Source: Rhodobacterales bacterium (GTDB lineage: Bacteria; Pseudomonadota; Alphaproteobacteria; Rhodobacterales; Rhodobacteraceae). Taken from it: a stretch of 64,000 nucleotides of DNA. The notes under the pieces were generated by a model that was given only the letters and a program-made list of their open reading frames with translations, searched no databases and was not told the origin of the DNA. The DNA is taken from the NCBI GenBank assembly GCA_002747035.1, contig PDRZ01000028.1, forward strand, positions 1 through 64,000, given 5' to 3'. The position numbers and the translations under genes are program-made. Shown piece by piece: positions 38,927 through 47,550 of the stretch (the stretch's first letter is position 1; each line of letters starts with the position of its first letter).

Positions 38927-39546
38927 TGCGCAAGAAACGCGGCTATCATCATGGCAATCTGCGCCAGGCGCTGGTGGATGCGGCGCTAGAGCTGATCGAA
39001 GCCAAGGGTCCGACCGGGTTTACGCTCTCGGAAGCGGCGAAAACCGCCGGAGTCACCCCGGCAGCAGTGTATCGCCATTTTGAAGGGCGCGAAGACCTGA
39101 TCGCCGAAGCGGCGCGGCAGGGTTACGAAATCTTTACCGACGTGATGCAATTTGCCTATGACAAGGGTCAGCCCTCGGCTTTGGCCGCATTTGAAGCAAC
39201 GGGGCGTGCCTATCTCGCCTTTGCCCGTAAATATCCGGGCCATTATATCGCGATGTTCGAAAGCGGGATCAGCGTGAACCGCACGCCCGAGCTTGCCGCC
39301 GTGGCGGCACGGGCACGCCGGGTTCAGGAACAGGCAGCCGAAGACCTGTCACAACATATCCCGCCGGAAAAACGCCCCCCCGCGGCAATGTTTTCGGCCC
39401 ATATCTGGGCCATGTCCCACGGGGTGGTCGAACTGTTCGCACGAAACTCTCCCGGAACACACAGCCCGTTTTCACCCGAAGACCTTCTGGAAAGCGGGAT
39501 TGGAGTTTACCTACGCGGCCTGGGGCTGATCAAACCGGAAGACTGA
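38926..39546 (+). CDS. TetR/AcrR-family regulator
   Basis: 206 residues. The TetR DNA-binding helices are at 8-55 (HHGNLRQALVDAALELIEA, then TAGVTPAAVYRHFEGREDL). The C-terminal half (YLAFARKYPGHYIAMFESG) is of the WHG type found in many alphaproteobacterial TetR regulators. The ligand is unknown. The start overlaps the ppk2 stop, so it is translated with ppk2 and may autoregulate that pair; the inverted repeat upstream of ppk2 is a candidate site. Confidence 0.88.
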   Translation: MRKKRGYHHGNLRQALVDAALELIEAKGPTGFTLSEAAKTAGVTPAAVYRHFEGREDLIAEAARQGYEIFTDVMQFAYDKGQPSALAAFEATGRAYLAFARKYPGHYIAMFESGISVNRTPELAAVAARARRVQEQAAEDLSQHIPPEKRPPAAMFSAHIWAMSHGVVELFARNSPGTHSPFSPEDLLESGIGVYLRGLGLIKPED

Positions 39547-39552
39547 TGTGAA

Positions 39553-40269
39553 CTATCCGCGGTAACCCATTGCAACAACGAACTTTTCGGAACTATCACT
39601 GCGACTGCTGGGCGGTTTGACATTGGCAACCTTGGTGAATTTCTGCTTCAGCAGTTTTTGCAATTCACCTTCCGCGCCCCCCGCCAGAACCTTGGCCACG
39701 AAGGTGCCGCCCTCTTCCAGAACATCAAAGGCGAAATAGGCTGCGGTTTCACAAAGCGCCATGATCTTAAGGTGATCGGTCTGCTTGTGCCCCGATGACG
39801 ATGCCGCCATGTCCGACATCACCACGTCGGCCTTGCCACCCAGCCATGCTTTCACCTTGTCATCCGCGCCCTCATCCATGAAATCCAGCTGGTGGATTTC
39901 GCAGCCCGCAATCGGCTCCACCTCTTGCAGATCAATGCCAAGGATCGTGCCAACGCGCTTGCCGTTTTTTTCACCCAGCGCGTTGACCCGTTTAACTGCC
40001 ACCTGGCACCACCCGCCGGGTGCGCATCCAAGGTCGACAACCCGGGCTCCGGGCACGAGAAAGCGGAATTTATCGTCCAATTCCATGATCTTGAAGGCTG
40101 CGCGCCCGCGATAGCCCTCGGTTTGGGCGCGTTTCACGTAAGGATCGTTCAACTGTCTCTGTAACCATCGGGTTGAGCTCAGCTTGCGCCCCCGGGCCGA
40201 CTTCACCTTAACCTTGAGGTCACGCTGCCCGCGCCCCGATGTGTTCTTGCCACTGGGTGTCTTTGCCAT
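39553..40269 (-). CDS. rlmE: 23S rRNA 2'-O-methyltransferase
   Basis: Methylates U2552 of 23S rRNA. A 238-residue FtsJ/RrmJ protein: the SAM motif [16 protein letters not shown], the K-D-K-E catalytic set (Lys in [11 protein letters not shown], Asp in [10 protein letters not shown], Lys in FVAKVLAGG, Glu in SSEKFVVA), and a basic N-terminal extension ([20 protein letters not shown]). Convergent with tetR. Downstream of ppx/gppA across a spacer that contains the second copy of the palindrome. Confidence 0.95.
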   Translation of the reverse strand: MAKTPSGKNTSGRGQRDLKVKVKSARGRKLSSTRWLQRQLNDPYVKRAQTEGYRGRAAFKIMELDDKFRFLVPGARVVDLGCAPGGWCQVAVKRVNALGEKNGKRVGTILGIDLQEVEPIAGCEIHQLDFMDEGADDKVKAWLGGKADVVMSDMAASSSGHKQTDHLKIMALCETAAYFAFDVLEEGGTFVAKVLAGGAEGELQKLLKQKFTKVANVKPPSSRSDSSEKFVVAMGYRG

Positions 40270-40296
40270 TCGCCATTCCCTCTCTGCACGCGAACC

Positions 40297-40320
40297 CACG
40301 AATTTTAGCTAAAATTCGTG
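40297..40320. repeat. 24-base palindrome (copy 2)
   Basis: C plus ACGAATTTTAG and its exact reverse complement CTAAAATTCGT plus G. The central 22 bases are identical to 18255-18276. It sits between the ppx/gppA stop and the rlmE start, 27 bases upstream of the rlmE ATG. Confidence 0.85.
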
Positions 40321-40343
40321 TCCCCGACCACAACCCTGTTCAC

Positions 40344-41456
40344 TTAAAACGGCCCGTCTTCCAACACGCCATCCGCGCTCATCTGTGCATAAAGCAGCCC
40401 TTCACGCAGACCACGGTCCGCCACGCTCAGCCGATCCGTGGGCCAGACCCGCAACAAGGCCTGCAAGATCGCCGAACCGCTCATGATCAACGCCTGTCGG
40501 TCCTGACCAATCCGGGGATCGCGCCGCCGCCCGCCCGGACCAAGCCGCAGGTATCCCTGGATGACCTGGTCAATCTGGTCGCTGCTCATGCGCAACCCGT
40601 CCACCTTGGTGCGGTCATACCGTTTCAACCCCAGATGCGAAGCGGCCACCGTTGTGACCGTGCCGCTTGTCCCAACGATCTGGAACCCCTCCCGCGCCTG
40701 TTCATCCTTGTAGGGTGCGAATTCCGACATGCTTTCCTCGAAAAACCAGCTCATCAGGGCAAACCGCGCGGAATCGTCTTCGACATCGCGGAACTGATCC
40801 CTCAACGTGGCCACGCCCAACGGTACGCTGATCCAATCCACCACCTTGGCCGTCGGAAACGGGCTGTCGTTGGTATGAAACCCCGAATGCAACCGCATGA
40901 TCGCACGAGGGCGGTCACGGTGGGGAACCATAGACAGGTCGATCCACACCAATTCGGTCGATCCCCCGCCAATGTCCACCACCAGCAATTGCTCGGTCTT
41001 GGTGCTGACCAGCGGCGCACAGGAGATCACTGCCAGCCTTGCCTCTTCCTCGGGTTTGATAATCTCCAGCTGCAACCCGGTTTCCCGGCGCACCGTCCGC
41101 ACGAAATCCCGGGCGTTCCGAGCCCTGCGGCAGGCTTCGGTTGCCACCAACCGCATCCGTTTGACGTTGTGACGTTTGAGCTTTTGCTGACAAATCCGCA
41201 TCGCCTGAACCGTTCGCCCCATCGACGCCCGGCTCAATCTTCCGGTACGTTCAAGCCCGGCCCCTAACTGCACGGATTTACTAAAGGAATCCACGACATG
41301 AAACTGACTGCCCTTAGGTTGGGCAATCAGCATTCGGCAACTGTTCGTGCCCAGATCCAGCGCAGCATAAAGCTGTGACGGATCCGGCGGATTGGGCGCG
41401 GGGCTCTCAACCGGTTTCGGGAATGCGCCCGCACCTTTGGGACGCTTGGGCGCCAT
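40344..41456 (-). CDS. Ppx/GppA-family phosphatase (exopolyphosphatase type)
   Basis: A 370-residue ASKHA-fold enzyme that hydrolyses polyphosphate or pppGpp: ALDLGTNSCRMLIA (phosphate 1), VVDIGGGSTELVWID (phosphate 2), TSGTVTTVAASHLGLKRYD (adenosine-like region). It lacks the C-terminal HD-like domain of E. coli Ppx, as is typical for the shorter alphaproteobacterial form. The start at 41456 is preferred because the upstream ATG (41471) is part of its GGAGGG ribosome-binding site. With ppk2 2 kb away and phoX next door, the region favours polyphosphate turnover. Confidence 0.9.
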   Translation of the reverse strand: MAPKRPKGAGAFPKPVESPAPNPPDPSQLYAALDLGTNSCRMLIAQPKGSQFHVVDSFSKSVQLGAGLERTGRLSRASMGRTVQAMRICQQKLKRHNVKRMRLVATEACRRARNARDFVRTVRRETGLQLEIIKPEEEARLAVISCAPLVSTKTEQLLVVDIGGGSTELVWIDLSMVPHRDRPRAIMRLHSGFHTNDSPFPTAKVVDWISVPLGVATLRDQFRDVEDDSARFALMSWFFEESMSEFAPYKDEQAREGFQIVGTSGTVTTVAASHLGLKRYDRTKVDGLRMSSDQIDQVIQGYLRLGPGGRRRDPRIGQDRQALIMSGSAILQALLRVWPTDRLSVADRGLREGLLYAQMSADGVLEDGPF

Positions 41457-41646
41457 GGTCACGCCCTCCATTTTGAGTTACCCTGAACCTAGTTGCCCCA
41501 CCCGCCCGGCGCAAGAGAATTCACCGGGCATGTCATGTGGATTTTACAAGGAAGGTCCAATCCTTTGGCCAGTGAGCCTGTCCGAGTCGGGCAGTGGACG
41601 GGTCACAGCAATTTGCCAAATCCAACCGCCCGGAGACCTGTAAAAT

Positions 41647-43530
41647 ATGACCGATCCTTCCGAAATCAGCTTCGATGATTTTGACGAAGCTGTGACACCC
41701 CGCTCTGAACACACTGAATTTGACGATGTTGTCGAGGCGGCCCTGTCCCGTCGCGGGTTCCTTGGAGGTGTTCTGACCCTTGGCGGATTTGCCACTCTGG
41801 GTGGGGCGACCCTTCCCACCGGGGCACAGGCCGCAGGCAACCGTTTTGCCTTTGACGCCATTGCCAGCTCTGGCGAGGATGCGATCCGCGTCCCAAAGGG
41901 GTACAAATCCGAAGTGGTTGTCCGTTGGGCAGATCCCCTGTGGTCGGATGGCGTCGCGTTCGACGGCGAAACCCGTGGCACCGCCGCCTCACAGGCCCGC
42001 GCCTTTGGGGACAACACCGATGGCATGGAAATCTTCCATCATCAGGGCAAGACCCTTTTGACCGTCAACAACGAGTATACCAACCGCAAGACCATCTGGG
42101 GCAACCGCGCCGACGGCAAGGCGGAAACAGAGGATGACGTGGAAAAAGGCATGTTGGCTCACGGCGTGACCGTGGTCGAGTTGCGCAATGACGGCGCGGG
42201 CTGGGGCATCGTCAAAGACAGCCCCTTCAATCGCCGTATCACGCCCCAAACCGACATGAAAATTACAGGCCCCGCGCGCGGCCATGCCTTGATGCAGACC
42301 GCCGCCGATCCCACCGGCACCACCACCAAGGGCACCTGGAACAACTGTGGCTCGGGCCGCACGCCCTGGGGCACCTATCTGACCTGTGAAGAGAACTTCA
42401 ACGGCTATTTCTCGACCGAAGACGAGGCGCACAAAACCAGCGCCGAATTGAAACGCTATGGTGTGTCGTCCAGGGACTGGGGCTATGGCTGGGCCAGGAT
42501 CGACGACCGGTTTGACCTGTCCAAAAACCCCAACGAACCCAACCGTGCCGGGTATGTCGTGGAAATCGACCCGCGTGATCCGAATTCAACCCCCAAGAAA
42601 CGTACCGCGCTTGGCCGGTTCAAACATGAAAATGCCGAATGCGTGATCAATAACGATGGCCGACTCGTGATCTATATGGGCGACGACGAACGGGGCGAGT
42701 TCCTCTATCGCTATGTCTCCAACGGGGTTTATGCGCCCGGCGTGGATACCGATGAGTTGATGGAAAATGGCACGCTATACGCGGCCCAATTCCACGACAC
42801 CGGTGCCGGGGAATGGCTGCCCCTGACCCCAGAGACCACCGGAATGGAGCTGGCTGAAATCTGTATCCACACTCGCCAGGCGGCATCGAAAATGAACGCA
42901 ACCACTATGGACCGCCCCGAATGGGTCACCGCCAACCCGAATTCGGACGAAGTGTATTGTGCCCTGACCAACAACAAGAACCGCGGTCTCAAGCCCAACA
43001 AAGGGGGGGACACCACCCCGCTGGGCGGCCCTAATCCGCGTGAGGCCAACAGATATGGTCAGATCCTGCGCTGGAAACCCCATGGCGGCGATCACACCGC
43101 CGACGGGTTTGTCTGGGATCTCTATGTGCTGGCTGGCAACCCCACCGTGCATGAAGATGACCGCAAAGGGTCCGCCAACCTCACCGCCGACAACATGTTC
43201 AATTCGCCCGACGGGCTGGCCTTTGACAGCACCGGGTTGCTCTGGATCCAGACGGACGGGAAATACAGCAACGAAGGGGATTTTGCCGGACAGGGCAACA
43301 ACCAGATGCTGGCGGGCGACCCGGTTACGGGCGAAATCCGCCGCTTCCTGACCGGTCCCAAAGAATGCGAAGTCACCGGCCTGTGCTGGTCCGCTGACCG
43401 TCGCACCATGTTCGTGGGCATCCAACACCCCGGCGAAAAAGGCAATAGCCACTGGCCCGATGGCGGCACATCGGTGCCCCGGTCGGCCATTATCGCCGTG
43501 ACCCGCGAAGACGGCGGTCCGGTCGGTTAA
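41647..43530 (+). CDS. phoX: PhoX-family alkaline phosphatase
   Basis: A 627-residue protein of the PhoX/DUF839 family, a calcium/iron-dependent periplasmic phosphatase releasing phosphate from monoesters. The N-terminus has a twin-arginine motif SRRGFLGG followed by a hydrophobic region (VLTLGGFATLGGATLPTG), so it is exported folded. Family hallmarks: FHHQGKTLLTVNNEYTNRK, TWNNCGSGRTPWGTYLTCEE, GRFKHENAECVI, DGLAFDSTGLLWIQTDG. Normally induced by phosphate limitation. Upstream a TGTCAT (41531-41536) resembles half a Pho box, but no full site was found. Confidence 0.92.
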   Translation: MTDPSEISFDDFDEAVTPRSEHTEFDDVVEAALSRRGFLGGVLTLGGFATLGGATLPTGAQAAGNRFAFDAIASSGEDAIRVPKGYKSEVVVRWADPLWSDGVAFDGETRGTAASQARAFGDNTDGMEIFHHQGKTLLTVNNEYTNRKTIWGNRADGKAETEDDVEKGMLAHGVTVVELRNDGAGWGIVKDSPFNRRITPQTDMKITGPARGHALMQTAADPTGTTTKGTWNNCGSGRTPWGTYLTCEENFNGYFSTEDEAHKTSAELKRYGVSSRDWGYGWARIDDRFDLSKNPNEPNRAGYVVEIDPRDPNSTPKKRTALGRFKHENAECVINNDGRLVIYMGDDERGEFLYRYVSNGVYAPGVDTDELMENGTLYAAQFHDTGAGEWLPLTPETTGMELAEICIHTRQAASKMNATTMDRPEWVTANPNSDEVYCALTNNKNRGLKPNKGGDTTPLGGPNPREANRYGQILRWKPHGGDHTADGFVWDLYVLAGNPTVHEDDRKGSANLTADNMFNSPDGLAFDSTGLLWIQTDGKYSNEGDFAGQGNNQMLAGDPVTGEIRRFLTGPKECEVTGLCWSADRRTMFVGIQHPGEKGNSHWPDGGTSVPRSAIIAVTREDGGPVG

Positions 43531-43555
43531 GCCCCATTTGGGCAAACAAAACAGG

Positions 43556-43584
43556 CCGCACCCGGACACCGGGCGCGGTTTTTT
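43556..43584 (+). terminator. Intrinsic terminator of phoX
   Basis: CCGC-a-CCCGG (43556-43565) pairs with CCGGG-c-GCGG (43569-43578), then six T from 43579. Confidence 0.85.
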
Positions 43585-43703
43585 CGTGTCGGCTACGTCA
43601 CCTTTTTCATGAAAATTCAGAGATGTTTCAGCCCCCTCTTGCCATGGCTCCGGCCATTTTTCCGACATAGCCTGCCCCGAACGTCGCCATTGTCCCCTTC
43701 AAA

Positions 43704-43716
43704 GTCGAAATTCGAC
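43704..43716. promoter_or_regulatory. Operator-like palindrome GTCGAA-A-TTCGAC upstream of the one-carbon operon
   Basis: Perfect 6+6 inverted repeat centred about 59 bases upstream of the 43769 start. The regulator is unknown. Confidence 0.35.
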
Positions 43717-43768
43717 CGCGCACGGGCGATTCCGGCGGATATGAGGGTTTAACAGGAAGGAGTCGGAC

Positions 43769-44074
43769 ATGGCACAGGTCACCATCGTTTATTGGCGGGA
43801 TATTCCCGCTCAGGTCATTGTTGGCAAAGGCCGTCGCGGGGCCAAACACCCCCTGCCCGAACGGTTTGAGCAAGCGATTGACCGGGCTGCAATGAAGGTG
43901 AACGCGCGCGATTCCGACGCTTACCTAGCTGAATGGCGCAAAGCCCCCCCTTACGAAATGGACGGGGCGGATGGCGATGTTGCCGCCGCCGAAGCCGCGC
44001 GTCTGGATGCGGAATACGATCAGAACCGGCTGAAGGTTCTGATTGCAAATGATGGCTGGGCGGATGCCCAATAG
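43769..44074 (+). CDS. PF13769-type small protein ('virulence factor') of the one-carbon operon
   Basis: A 101-residue protein: MAQVTIVYWRDIPAQVIVG, GRRGAKHPLPERFEQAIDRAA, EYDQNRLKVLIANDGWADAQ. This family is regularly annotated as virulence factor, but in roseobacters it travels with MTHFR-like and MtrH-like methyltransferase genes, so a role in methyl transfer is more likely than virulence. No catalytic motif visible. The start follows GGAAGGAG. The next gene starts 16 bases after its stop. Confidence 0.8.
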   Translation: MAQVTIVYWRDIPAQVIVGKGRRGAKHPLPERFEQAIDRAAMKVNARDSDAYLAEWRKAPPYEMDGADGDVAAAEAARLDAEYDQNRLKVLIANDGWADAQ

Positions 44075-44090
44075 ACTTTGGGAGGCCGCG

Positions 44091-45017
44091 ATGGCTTTGC
44101 TGAATTTCCGGAAACGTGACGCAGAAACCGCGCCGGTCAATAGCCAGCTCGAAGCCTTTCTGCACGGCTATTCGATCGAGGTGATGCCCCGCACCGCCGC
44201 AAAGGTCGAAGACTTCACCGCGATTCTGCCCAAAGGCACCCGCGTTTACATTGCCCATATCGAAGGCACGCCCATCGAAGACATGGTCGCCACCGCCAGG
44301 CGCATCAGAGGCGAAGGCTATGACGTCATGCCCCACTTTCCTGCGCGTATCATCAAGGACCGCGCCACGCTGGAAAACTGGATCGCCATGTACCAGGGCG
44401 AAGCGGATGTGAAACAGGCGCTGTTGCTGGCTGGTGGCGTGGCCACCCCGCAGGGCGATTTCGACAACTCAATGCAGTTGCTGGACACCGGCCTGTTTGA
44501 CGCGGGCGGCTTCACCAACCTGCACGTTGCCGGCCACCCCGAACCCAACCTGGATATCGACCCCAAGGGCGGGCGCACCAACACCTTTGCCGCGCTGGAT
44601 TGGAAACAGGAGTTTTCCAAACGCACCGACGCGCAAATGGCCCTGGCCACCCAGTTCTGTTTCGAGGCCGAACCGGTGATCGACTGGTGCAATTCGTTGA
44701 CCGAACGGGGCATCAACATCCCCGTCCATATTGGCATTGCAGGGCCCGCGAAGTTGCAGACCATGATCAAATTCGCCATTGCCTGCGGCGTTGGACCCTC
44801 GCTTAAGGTCCTCCAGAAACGGGCCAAGGACGTGTCCAAGCTTCTTGTGCCCCACGAGCCGACCAAGGTTCTGAGCGATCTTGCCACACACAAGGCCGCG
44901 AACCCCGATTTCAACATTGAAAAAGTTCACTTCTTCCCGCTGGGGGGAATCAAAACCAATGCCAACTGGGCCAAAGAGCATGGCGGCGCCTCCGGCGTTC
45001 CGGCAGCCGCAAGCTAA
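44091..45017 (+). CDS. Methylenetetrahydrofolate reductase-like protein
   Basis: A 308-residue MTHFR-superfamily TIM barrel (PF02219) of the group found with methyltransferase modules: SIEVMPRTAAKVEDFTAI, YIAHIEGTPIEDMVA, LLAGGVATPQGDFDNSMQL, then PNLDIDPKGGRT and VHIGIAGPAKLQTMIKF. It probably interconverts methyl-THF and methylene-THF; in a demethylation pathway it would run in the oxidative direction to feed one-carbon units. It is divergent from housekeeping MetF, so substrate and electron carrier are open. Operon position two of three; GGAGG ribosome-binding site at 44081. Confidence 0.85.
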   Translation: MALLNFRKRDAETAPVNSQLEAFLHGYSIEVMPRTAAKVEDFTAILPKGTRVYIAHIEGTPIEDMVATARRIRGEGYDVMPHFPARIIKDRATLENWIAMYQGEADVKQALLLAGGVATPQGDFDNSMQLLDTGLFDAGGFTNLHVAGHPEPNLDIDPKGGRTNTFAALDWKQEFSKRTDAQMALATQFCFEAEPVIDWCNSLTERGINIPVHIGIAGPAKLQTMIKFAIACGVGPSLKVLQKRAKDVSKLLVPHEPTKVLSDLATHKAANPDFNIEKVHFFPLGGIKTNANWAKEHGGASGVPAAAS

Positions 45018-45035
45018 AGATAGAGAGATCAGAGA

Positions 45036-46124
45036 ATGACCCGCACAATCGTAGAATCCGCCACCAAGACCACAATCATCGGTTTTGACCAGCCTTTCAC
45101 CGTGATCGGTGAACGCATCAACCCCACCGGGCGTAAAATCCTGAACGAAGAACTGGAGCGCGGCGAGTTTTCCCGCGTTGAATCCGATGCGCTGGCCCAG
45201 GTCGCGGCAGGGGCCGGAATTCTGGACATCAACTCGGGTGCCGTGTTTTCCAACAAGATGGCCGAAGACGTGCGCTATGCCGATAACAACTTTGTCGAAC
45301 CTGAACTGATGCGCCAACTGGTCGAAACCGTGCAAGCTGTAACCGATTGCCCGCTTTGCATTGACAGCTCGGTTCCCGGCGCGCTGGAGGCCGGTCTGGC
45401 CGCAGCCAAGGGCCGTCCCCTGCTGAACTCGGTCACCGGAGAAGAAGAACGGTTGGAACGGGTTCTGCCGCTGGTCAAGAAGTACAACGTGCCGGTGGTG
45501 GCGATTTCCAACGACGACACCGGCATTTCCGAAGACCCCGAGGTCCGTTTCGCCGTGGCCAGGAAAATCGTCGAGCGCGCCGCCGATTTCGGTATTCCGG
45601 CTCATGACATCGTGGTTGATCCGCTTGTCATGCCCATCGGGGCCATGGGCACCGCCGGGTTGCAGGTCTTTGAACTCAACCGGCGTCTGCGCAATGAACT
45701 GGGCGTGAATACCACTTGCGGTGCCTCCAACATCTCGTTCGGCCTGCCCAACCGTCACGGCATCAACAACGCATTTTTGCCCATGGCCATGGCCACCGGT
45801 ATGACATCGGCGATCATGAACCCCGTTGCCCTGCCTGTTGGCCCGAAAAAGCTGGCCGAGAAAAAGGCCGAGGTCGAGGCCGCCGGGATCATCCTGCCCG
45901 CCGACATGGATGACGAAGCATTTTGCCAGATGTTCGGCCTTGGGTCGACCAAGCCGCGCCCGGGCAAAGAAATGGAAGCCATCCGTGCGGCCAACTTCCT
46001 GACCAACAACGACGAGTCGGGCGGCGAATGGATCAAGTTCAACAAGGTGCCCGCAAAGCCGGGTGAAGAGGCCGCAGGCGGACGCCGTGGCCGCGCCGGG
46101 GCCCGCCGCCGCCGCGGTGCCTGA
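45036..46124 (+). CDS. Methyl-THF:corrinoid methyltransferase (MtrH/AcsE-like, pterin-binding)
   Basis: A 362-residue Pterin_bind (PF00809) protein: VIGERINPTGRK (pterin site), AAGAGILDINSGAVF, CPLCIDSSVPGALEAGL, SNDDTGISEDPE and GASNISFGLPNRHG, equivalent to the N-x-x-x-G-LP stretch of AcsE. It should move a methyl group between a corrinoid protein and tetrahydrofolate, linking MttB-type enzymes to the folate pool. Its C-terminus ends in an unusual Arg/Gly tail (GRRGRAGARRRRGA). Third gene of the operon, closed by a terminator. No corrinoid protein or RACE activase gene is next to it. Confidence 0.87.
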   Translation: MTRTIVESATKTTIIGFDQPFTVIGERINPTGRKILNEELERGEFSRVESDALAQVAAGAGILDINSGAVFSNKMAEDVRYADNNFVEPELMRQLVETVQAVTDCPLCIDSSVPGALEAGLAAAKGRPLLNSVTGEEERLERVLPLVKKYNVPVVAISNDDTGISEDPEVRFAVARKIVERAADFGIPAHDIVVDPLVMPIGAMGTAGLQVFELNRRLRNELGVNTTCGASNISFGLPNRHGINNAFLPMAMATGMTSAIMNPVALPVGPKKLAEKKAEVEAAGIILPADMDDEAFCQMFGLGSTKPRPGKEMEAIRAANFLTNNDESGGEWIKFNKVPAKPGEEAAGGRRGRAGARRRRGA

Positions 46125-46152
46125 TCCGCGCCCGAACCAAAACGCCCATCAC

Positions 46153-46177
46153 CCCGCCCTTCCGGGCGGGTTTTTTT
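46153..46177 (+). terminator. Intrinsic terminator of the one-carbon operon
   Basis: CCCGCCC-ttcc-GGGCGGG (46153-46170) followed by seven T (46171-46177). Confidence 0.9.
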
Positions 46178-46207
46178 GATGCGCAAACGCCTCCTGATCG
46201 CTCCTTT

Positions 46208-46248
46208 GTTGGGTAATCCCCGCCTGCCTTGCCGCGGATATACCCAAC
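46208..46248. repeat. Hairpin with two nested stems upstream of glk
   Basis: GTTGGGTA (46208-46215) pairs with TACCCAAC (46241-46248); inside, CCGC pairs with GCGG. It lies in the 331-base gap 46125-46455, where the only other features are the operon terminator and weak structure near CGCCC (46276) and GGGCG. No tRNA fold fits. Confidence 0.4.
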
Positions 46249-46455
46249 GTGGGTGCAGCAGAATTCGAACGCTTCGCCCATGCTTGATTGGGAGGGCGGG
46301 TCAAAGGATATGCCTTTTCCCTCGTCGCACCGGGCCGCACGGCGGCACAGAGGGCCGCCGGATGCGCGCAGGAACCACAGAACGGCAACGTCGTCGCACA
46401 GAAACACGTCAGCGGATTTGCGCAGCCGTGATTTGCACGACATACTCGTCAGGCT

Positions 46456-47355
46456 ATGACATGTAACCTCACATATCTATTGGCAGATATAGGCGGCACG
46501 AACAGCCGCTTCGCCCTGTCCCGTGGCGCGGCATTGGAACGCGATACGATTGCGAGCTTTCGCAACGACGGGATGCCATCCCCCGGCGCGGCGCTGACCC
46601 GCTATGTCCATAAAGTCAACCCGGCCCGGATCGACCGTGTATGCCTTGCCGCCGCCGGGCCTGTTCTGGGGGATCGCATAACGCTGACCAACCGCAATTG
46701 GCAGATCAGCGCGGGCCAGATTGCCGCGTTGACCGGCTGTGACGATATCCGGTTCATCAATGACCTTCAGGCGATGGGATATGCCCTTGCCGATGAGGAC
46801 CTCACCGGACGCAAGCCGGCCGGAACCCGTCTTGTCCTGGCCATTGGAACCGGCACGAATTGCGCGGTGCTCTATGAGTCCGATGGACGCCGCTTTGTCC
46901 CGCCCGCCGAGGCCGGATATATTGCCTTGCCTCATATTGGGGCTCGCTACGCCCCCGTTCTCGATAAGCTTGCGGAACAGTTTGGGACCCCCGTCATTGA
47001 AGCGGCCCTTTCGGGCCCGAACCTGCCGGCCCTGCACCGGGCGGTGACCGGGGAAACCCAAGAGCCTGCGCATATCCTGTCGCGCGCAAACCGGACCCCG
47101 TCGCTGGAGCTGATCCTGCGGATATTCGGGGCCACACTGGGAACACTCGCCCTGACCCACCTGCCCCGCGACGGGATTTTTCTGGCCGGGTCGGTTGGTG
47201 TTGCCCTGTTTCAGTGGACCAGACACCCAGCCTTCACCTCGACCTATCTTGACCGGGGGCCTTATCGCGATCTGGTAAAGGACATCGCGATCCGGGACAT
47301 CAAGGATGAGTTCGCCCCGCTTGTCGGGGCCGCGCGGCTGGTTGCACAGACCTGA
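46456..47355 (+). CDS. glk: Glucokinase
   Basis: Phosphorylates glucose with ATP. A 299-residue PF02685-type glucokinase: LLADIGGTNSRFALSRG (phosphate 1), FINDLQAMGYALA with the catalytic Asp, IGTGTNCAVLYE, EAGYIALP and GIFLAGSVGVALF near the end. The usual long form is about 320 residues, so this one is slightly short but complete. Start at ATG 46456; its ribosome-binding site is weak. Roseobacters use the Entner-Doudoroff route downstream of this step. Confidence 0.9.
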   Translation: MTCNLTYLLADIGGTNSRFALSRGAALERDTIASFRNDGMPSPGAALTRYVHKVNPARIDRVCLAAAGPVLGDRITLTNRNWQISAGQIAALTGCDDIRFINDLQAMGYALADEDLTGRKPAGTRLVLAIGTGTNCAVLYESDGRRFVPPAEAGYIALPHIGARYAPVLDKLAEQFGTPVIEAALSGPNLPALHRAVTGETQEPAHILSRANRTPSLELILRIFGATLGTLALTHLPRDGIFLAGSVGVALFQWTRHPAFTSTYLDRGPYRDLVKDIAIRDIKDEFAPLVGAARLVAQT

Positions 47356-47550
47356 GGGATCTGTGCGCGCCAATGCAAGACTGGTAGCTTGCCCAACACC
47401 CGCTACACCTTGGGTTTGTGCTCCCTGCCCAAGCTTCTGGCGTCTTCCATGACCCGGCCCGGCTCGTCTTCCATCACGGTCCCGCATGTCGCCCTGTCTC
47501 TTCGCGCCAACCCGGCCTTTGCCACCTTGCGCCATGTATAGCTGACGGGA

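Noticed and set aside
43531-43768. Possible cobalamin riboswitch upstream of the one-carbon operon
   Set aside because: The region is too short and lacks the B12-box pattern; only a terminator and a small palindrome are present.
46229-46330. tRNA-like TTCGAAC segment near the nested hairpin
   Set aside because: No acceptor, D- or anticodon-arm pairing could be built around it.
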